Part shown: positions 59,837 to 64,000 of the stretch, in pieces
Layout: each line of letters begins with the position of its first letter
How positions within the stretch are numbered: position 1 is the stretch's first letter
Source of the DNA: Planctomycetaceae bacterium
Lineage (GTDB): Bacteria > Planctomycetota > Planctomycetia > Gemmatales > Gemmataceae
Assembly (NCBI GenBank): GCA_013823135.1
Contig: PNLP01000008.1
Location: 1-64,000, forward strand
Direction of reading: 5' to 3'
Length of the DNA stretch: 64,000 bases
Made by a program: the position numbers and the translations under genes
The notes under the pieces: generated by a model
Told to the model about the DNA's origin: nothing
The model's input: only the letters and a program-made list of their open reading frames with translations
The model's database searches: none

Positions 59837-60445
59837 ATGAAGTTCGATCTGCACATGCACACTTGCCGGCACTCTCACGATGCAATCACCGACCCCTTCG
59901 ACCTCATCAAGTCAGCCGTGGCTGCGGGCCTCGATGGAATCGTGATTACCGAGCACGATTACATGTGGCCTGAAAGTGAGTTGGAAGAACTCCGCGCGGC
60001 GGCACCTGGCCTCGTCATCCTGGGTGGAGTCGAAGTCACGGGCCGTGGGGGCGACATGCTCTGCTATGGTGTCACCGACCCATCCGTCTTGCCCCGAGGG
60101 ATCTCCTGGGGAGAATTGTGCCGGGAGGTTCACAGACAAGGCGGAGCCGTGGTTGCGGCCCATCCGAACCGCTGGAACCAACCTTTCGAAAAGCTCGTCC
60201 GCGATCAGAACGCCGAACTGGATGGCATCGAAGTCATGTCGAACAACATGGACGACGACTTACGCAAGCAAGCCGCCAAATTGCTCGAAAAGTATCCGCA
60301 GTACGCCCAACTCGGGAACAGCGATTCGCACGATCCTCGGACGGTTGGATGTTGTTACACCGACTTCGACGCGGACATTCGCACCTCCGCCGACCTCGTT
60401 GCTGCCATCAAAGGAAGAAAAGGCAAGGCACTCGTGCGTGTATGA
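59837..60445 (+). CDS. PHP-domain phosphoesterase
   Basis: ATG 59837 starts directly at the first PHP motif, MKFDLHMHTCRHSHDA; the longer frame includes the upstream hairpin. The 202-residue protein has FDLHMHT, ITEHDY, GGVEVT, AAHPNRW and GNSDSHDP, which together bind the metal cluster. PHP proteins hydrolyse phosphate esters such as histidinol phosphate or nucleotides; this short, free-standing type has no assigned substrate. It is probably cytoplasmic. Confidence 0.88.
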   Translation: MKFDLHMHTCRHSHDAITDPFDLIKSAVAAGLDGIVITEHDYMWPESELEELRAAAPGLVILGGVEVTGRGGDMLCYGVTDPSVLPRGISWGELCREVHRQGGAVVAAHPNRWNQPFEKLVRDQNAELDGIEVMSNNMDDDLRKQAAKLLEKYPQYAQLGNSDSHDPRTVGCCYTDFDADIRTSADLVAAIKGRKGKALVRV

Positions 60446-60669
60446 CAGAGGGTTGTAATCGACTGCGCGTCAACCCCGTCAGAATGCCAACAGGTTAAGG
60501 CCACAATCTCTCAGCCGGTATCCACTTCAAGAATGTTGCGAGAATTCTGACCCACTTTTGTCTCGGCGACCATTCCTTGATGGTCGCTGACTTGACAACC
60601 TCGTGACTCTGACACGCTGTGATCAAGACCTGTTCCATACAGTTCCGGACCACGGACGAGATTTGTCCC

Positions 60670-62583
60670 ATGCTTTTGAACCAAACGGATGCCGCGTCTG
60701 CTTCGGTCACCGAGGAACTCTCCGACCGCGAGTTGCTGCAACGATTTGAGGTCGAGCGTGATGAGGCCGCCTTCGCGGCCGTGATCCGGCGGCACGGCCC
60801 TATGGTTCTGCGTGTCGGTCAGCGTGTGTTGGACCGGCGAGAGGACGCGGAGGATGTCTTTCAGGCAACGTTCCTCGTACTGGCAAAAAAGGCTGGGACA
60901 GTTACCTGGCGTGAGTCGATCGGCACCTGGCTACACGAAGCGGCACAACGGCTGGCTCGTGAGGTTCGGCGGAACAGGGCGCGTCGTCAGGCGCGTGAGG
61001 CCCGTCGAGAGACCAGCCCTGAAGGAGACGCTCTTGCAGAAGTGACCAGCCGCGAGTTGCTCACCATTCTCGACGACGAAATGGCCAGCTTGCCCGAGGA
61101 TCTTCGGGCACCCCTGCTCCTTTGCTGTCTGGAAGGGATGAGCAGCGACGAGGCAGCCAACCAACTTGGGTGTTCCCCGAGCACCGTGAAGCGACGGTTG
61201 CGTCAGGCACGTGAACTCCTCCAAGCTCGGCTCGCCCGCCGAGGGGTCGCACTCTCGGTCACGGCACTCGCGACCCTGCTCGCGCTCGGCACTGCCACGG
61301 CGAAGGTTCCCGCCGCGTTGGTGACAGCTACAACGCGGGCTGCGACTCAGTTTGTGTCGGGTATCCCTTTGGCGTCTGGGCTGGTATCGACCGCAGGTCT
61401 GGCTCTCACCCGCCATTTGCTTCCAATCATCGGCATCAAGGCGAAAATTCTCGTTGGCCTGCTCGTCATGGGCGGGTTGATTGGTGCGGGAGCCACGTTC
61501 TACGGGTTTGGGAAAGATGCGGATGCGGAATCGCCAGCCATCGCGGCTGCGCTTCCAGAAGAAGGTCGGGACGTTCGGGAGGTAGCACGTGTCGCGAAGC
61601 CAAGTGTACTGGCAACCGTTGAAACGACCCTCCGCACTTCCGGCCCACAAATTCGGCAGTATGCGTTCGATGGGAACCCGTTGTCGTGTTACGCGTCTGC
61701 GAACAACCCCAGCGCGGCAGACCATTTCACGCTCCTGTTCGACAAACCGGTTGCGGTGAAGTCCGTGGGAGTGCAGACGGGTTATCCGAACGATAGCTGG
61801 ATTCTGACGGCAGGTCAGCTTGAAGTTTCGGCCGATGGAGTCGTGTTCGAACCGCTTGCCGGATTCAAGGGTGGGCTCGCGCGAGGGAACGCGGGCGGGC
61901 GAAAGCTGGTTGCGGTACGGGTGCATCCCGAAGCGCAAACGCATCCGCTCGTGATTCGCGAGTTCACAATTGACTCGGATCTCCCGGTGGCCGTGTTCCG
62001 CCAGCCCGTCGAATTCGCAGTGGATGTAACCGCGGCTCCCGAGATGGCAGCGTGGGCAAATCGCACTGCACAAACATGCGAGCGGGCTTACCCGATGATC
62101 TGCGATGAACTCGCGGCCGAGGGGTTTCGACCGCCCTCGCTAATCCCGTTCGTCATTCGCCGTGATGCTTCGGGATTGGTCGGCGTGAGCGGCGGGCGAA
62201 TCATCGCTTCATCGGGATACTTCGAAGCGAACCCTCACGACGTAGGCGCAGTTGTCTACGCCACTTCGCATGTCGTGCAGGCGTATCGTGGGAAGAGTCG
62301 TCCCGGCTGGCTGGTGAATGGCATCGCCGACTACATCCGTTTCTTCAAGTTTGAGCCGGGTGCGATTGAGCCGCCCAACCCGCTTACAGCACGCTACGAC
62401 GGCGACTCACGCGAGACAGCCGCGTTCCTCGCGTACCTCGTTGCGACCTACGACTCCTCTCTCGTTCGTCGGCTGAACGAGGCTCTCCGCAATGGGCAAT
62501 ACACCGACGATATCTGGGTATCTCTCACCAAAAAATCTCTCCGCGAGTTGGGTGACGAATGGCACCGCTCGCTTCGCCGTTGA
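60670..62583 (+). CDS. ECF sigma factor fused to discoidin-like and basic-secretory-protein domains
   Basis: I prefer ATG 60670 (637 residues) to 60619 because the sigma domain starts soon after. Region 2 ([40 protein letters not shown]) and region 4 ([39 protein letters not shown]) belong to the planctomycete ECF01-Gob type. Membrane helices follow at about 197-215 and 262-285. Then comes a discoidin-like (F5/8 type C) beta domain at about 305-445. Last is a plant basic-secretory-protein-type domain at about 455-620 ([35 protein letters not shown]). In BSPs the zinc motif is HExxH; here the position reads ATSHV, so peptidase activity is doubtful. The design suggests a membrane-tethered sigma factor with an external sensor. 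Confidence 0.88.
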   Translation: MLLNQTDAASASVTEELSDRELLQRFEVERDEAAFAAVIRRHGPMVLRVGQRVLDRREDAEDVFQATFLVLAKKAGTVTWRESIGTWLHEAAQRLAREVRRNRARRQAREARRETSPEGDALAEVTSRELLTILDDEMASLPEDLRAPLLLCCLEGMSSDEAANQLGCSPSTVKRRLRQARELLQARLARRGVALSVTALATLLALGTATAKVPAALVTATTRAATQFVSGIPLASGLVSTAGLALTRHLLPIIGIKAKILVGLLVMGGLIGAGATFYGFGKDADAESPAIAAALPEEGRDVREVARVAKPSVLATVETTLRTSGPQIRQYAFDGNPLSCYASANNPSAADHFTLLFDKPVAVKSVGVQTGYPNDSWILTAGQLEVSADGVVFEPLAGFKGGLARGNAGGRKLVAVRVHPEAQTHPLVIREFTIDSDLPVAVFRQPVEFAVDVTAAPEMAAWANRTAQTCERAYPMICDELAAEGFRPPSLIPFVIRRDASGLVGVSGGRIIASSGYFEANPHDVGAVVYATSHVVQAYRGKSRPGWLVNGIADYIRFFKFEPGAIEPPNPLTARYDGDSRETAAFLAYLVATYDSSLVRRLNEALRNGQYTDDIWVSLTKKSLRELGDEWHRSLRR

Positions 62584-62621
62584 CTGGCTCTTTACATCAT
62601 TCACACGCGGAGACCCGAATC

Positions 62622-63641
62622 ATGATCTCGCTCCGCCGGTTCGTCCGGCCCGCATTCACGTTGATCGAATTGTTGGTCGTGATCGCGATCATCGCGATTC
62701 TGATCGGGCTGCTTTTGCCAGCCGTCCAGAAAGTTCGCGAAGCCGCGGCACGTGCAAAGTGCTCAAACAACCTCAAGCAGATCGGCCTTGCGCTCCACAG
62801 CTATCACGCTTCTCGATTGCAATTTCCAGGGGGCCGGGCCGTGTTCCCGACGGGGTTAAGCGCCAGCCTGGGCGGCGCTCAAATGCCGGCATTCATGGCC
62901 TATCAGTCCGCGAACCAACCCGGAATCGCTGCGGAAGAATTTGGCGGCTGGATGATCCGCATTCTGCCCCACGTCGAGCAAGACGCCGTACAAAAGTTGG
63001 CTGCCGGGAAGTCAGCCGCCAGCGACATTGACGCCGGTTTCGCCGCGATGGCCGCAACATCGATCCCCATCTATGTCTGTCCGTCGGCAGTTCCGCCTAC
63101 TGGTGGAACACCTCCGGCATCGCCATTGGTCGCTGCGAGTTATGTCGGCGTGACCGGAAGCGATGAGAACACGGACCCTTCTACCGGTCCTATTGGGATG
63201 AATGCGAACAACGGCATGTTCCCAGTCAAGACTCCGTTCGGACCTGACCCGAGCATCCGCCCCCGGGTGCAAATGATGAGCATTACGGACGGTCTGAGCA
63301 ACACAGTAGCGGTCGGTGAACGTCATGCCACACAACAGGGGATGACCTGGGTCGGGGCCGACTATCACACGCTGATGGCCTTCCCGAACCAGAACTCCTT
63401 TGGCGGAGTGGGTCCAGGCGGAGCATTCACATTCACCGCTTGCCCAGGTTCCCTGCCGGGACGGTACGCCCAATTTGTCGCAACCGATTCCTGCAGTCAG
63501 GACCGTTTCAACAGCCCGCACATCGGCGTGGGAACGTGGCTCCTCGCTGACGGCAGCGTCCGCACATTCAATTACTCGGCAGGAACGAGCGTGTTGCCAG
63601 CAATGGTGACCATCAACGGCGGAGAGGTGGTGCCGGAATGA
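62622..63641 (+). CDS. DUF1559 prepilin-like protein, module 2
   Basis: ATG 62622 gives 339 residues; the frame to 62559 overlaps the sigma-fusion gene. The prepilin segment [20 protein letters not shown] and the following [19 protein letters not shown] are nearly identical to module 1. The DUF1559 body contains [17 protein letters not shown] and a final [15 protein letters not shown]. It begins 38 bp after the sigma-fusion gene and probably belongs to its transcript, which hints that the sigma factor controls this surface module. Confidence 0.9.
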   Translation: MISLRRFVRPAFTLIELLVVIAIIAILIGLLLPAVQKVREAAARAKCSNNLKQIGLALHSYHASRLQFPGGRAVFPTGLSASLGGAQMPAFMAYQSANQPGIAAEEFGGWMIRILPHVEQDAVQKLAAGKSAASDIDAGFAAMAATSIPIYVCPSAVPPTGGTPPASPLVAASYVGVTGSDENTDPSTGPIGMNANNGMFPVKTPFGPDPSIRPRVQMMSITDGLSNTVAVGERHATQQGMTWVGADYHTLMAFPNQNSFGGVGPGGAFTFTACPGSLPGRYAQFVATDSCSQDRFNSPHIGVGTWLLADGSVRTFNYSAGTSVLPAMVTINGGEVVPE

Positions 63642-64000
63642 TCACCCAAACCAACCGCATTCGCCGTACGATCAGTCGGTTGTTTGTTGTGGCTGTGGTC
63701 TTGATGATGACCGGCTGCGGGCAGCAATCCACTGATGTAACCGGGATGGTCACATCTCGCGGTCGCCCGGTGGTCTGGGGCACGGTGAGCATAATTGGGT
63801 CGGATCAGATGACCTATTACGCACCCATCCAACTGGATGGAACCTTCACGGTCACAGGTGTTCCCGTCGGACAGGCGAAGGTTGGCGTGTACAGTCCCGA
63901 CCCGTACTTCGAGTTGCCGGTGTCGCGGGCGGTCAAATTGCGGATTGAAGAGGCACGTCGTGCTTCTGGAGTCGTCACGCCCCCGAAGCCGCCAAAGGGG
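63638..64000 (+). CDS. Small lipoprotein paired with DUF1559 protein, module 2, partial
   Basis: ATG 63638 overlaps the stop of the DUF1559 gene (ATGA). The 121 codons to the window edge contain no stop. Signal peptide [15 protein letters not shown] ends in a lipobox; the mature part ([20 protein letters not shown], then [19 protein letters not shown]) is the same regulatory-type beta domain as in module 1. A Pro-rich end is beginning at the edge. Confidence 0.82.
   Translation, partial: MITQTNRIRRTISRLFVVAVVLMMTGCGQQSTDVTGMVTSRGRPVVWGTVSIIGSDQMTYYAPIQLDGTFTVTGVPVGQAKVGVYSPDPYFELPVSRAVKLRIEEARRASGVVTPPKPPKG

Overview
The window looks like a chromosome segment of a planctomycete, most likely of the Gemmata group (Gemmataceae). 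The signs are two DUF1559 prepilin-like genes each followed by a small lipoprotein, an ECF sigma factor fused to membrane and extracellular domains, a Ser/Thr kinase with TPRs, a Rad52-like repair protein, a stand-alone neutral ceramidase and several families I have only met in that lineage. Base composition is GC-rich throughout. Family names come from recognising motifs by eye; nothing was searched.

Layout. 1-6.7 kb: edge of a membrane gene, a TPR kinase, then a decayed stretch with a 3' tRNA-Arg fragment and an IS4-type transposase stub. 6.7-30 kb: ordinary chromosomal genes, namely a secreted small protein, an MFS carrier, an LpxH-like phosphoesterase, a giant protein of unknown function, a ceramidase, metF, gamma-glutamyltransferase, an ornithine-cyclodeaminase-like gene, a four-gene gliding-type ABC system (ATPase, permease, GldG-like, giant DUF4340 protein) and a redoxin plus haem/copper protein pair. 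30.0-47.7 kb: an integrated mobile element. 47.3-64 kb: peptidase U32, fused spermidine-synthase-like protein, NYN/OST-HTH protein, SDR, YciI, a 34-residue lipopeptide, glycerate kinase, PHP phosphoesterase, ECF-sigma/basic-secretory-protein fusion and two DUF1559-lipoprotein modules.

The most interesting object is the 17.7-kb element. A large serine recombinase lies next to its left end. A 16-bp direct repeat (TGTGAAACATTGGCAT) marks both ends, at 30010-30025 and 47676-47691. The site falls inside the conserved MPMFH segment of the peptidase U32 gene. The element supplies its own version of the last ~130 codons, so the U32 gene stays full length, while the displaced native 3' end is stranded outside the left end (about 78% identical in protein, counted by eye). 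The element carries an excisionase-like protein, a primase/AAA helicase, RusA, zinc-ribbon proteins, an HK97-type prohead-protease-like protein, a tape-measure-like protein and a sigma-70-like factor. I see no terminase, portal or major capsid gene, so it resembles a phage satellite or a reduced prophage.

Its right arm holds moron-like genes with a repeated control layout: promoters of the form TTGACC-N17-TAT(T/C)GT, then in two cases a strong hairpin 37-39 nt downstream, then the gene. One of the right-arm genes is a membrane protein resembling Pycsar/DUF5706 effectors. A gene at the right end overlaps the stop codon of the repaired U32 gene, so integration should place it under the host promoter.
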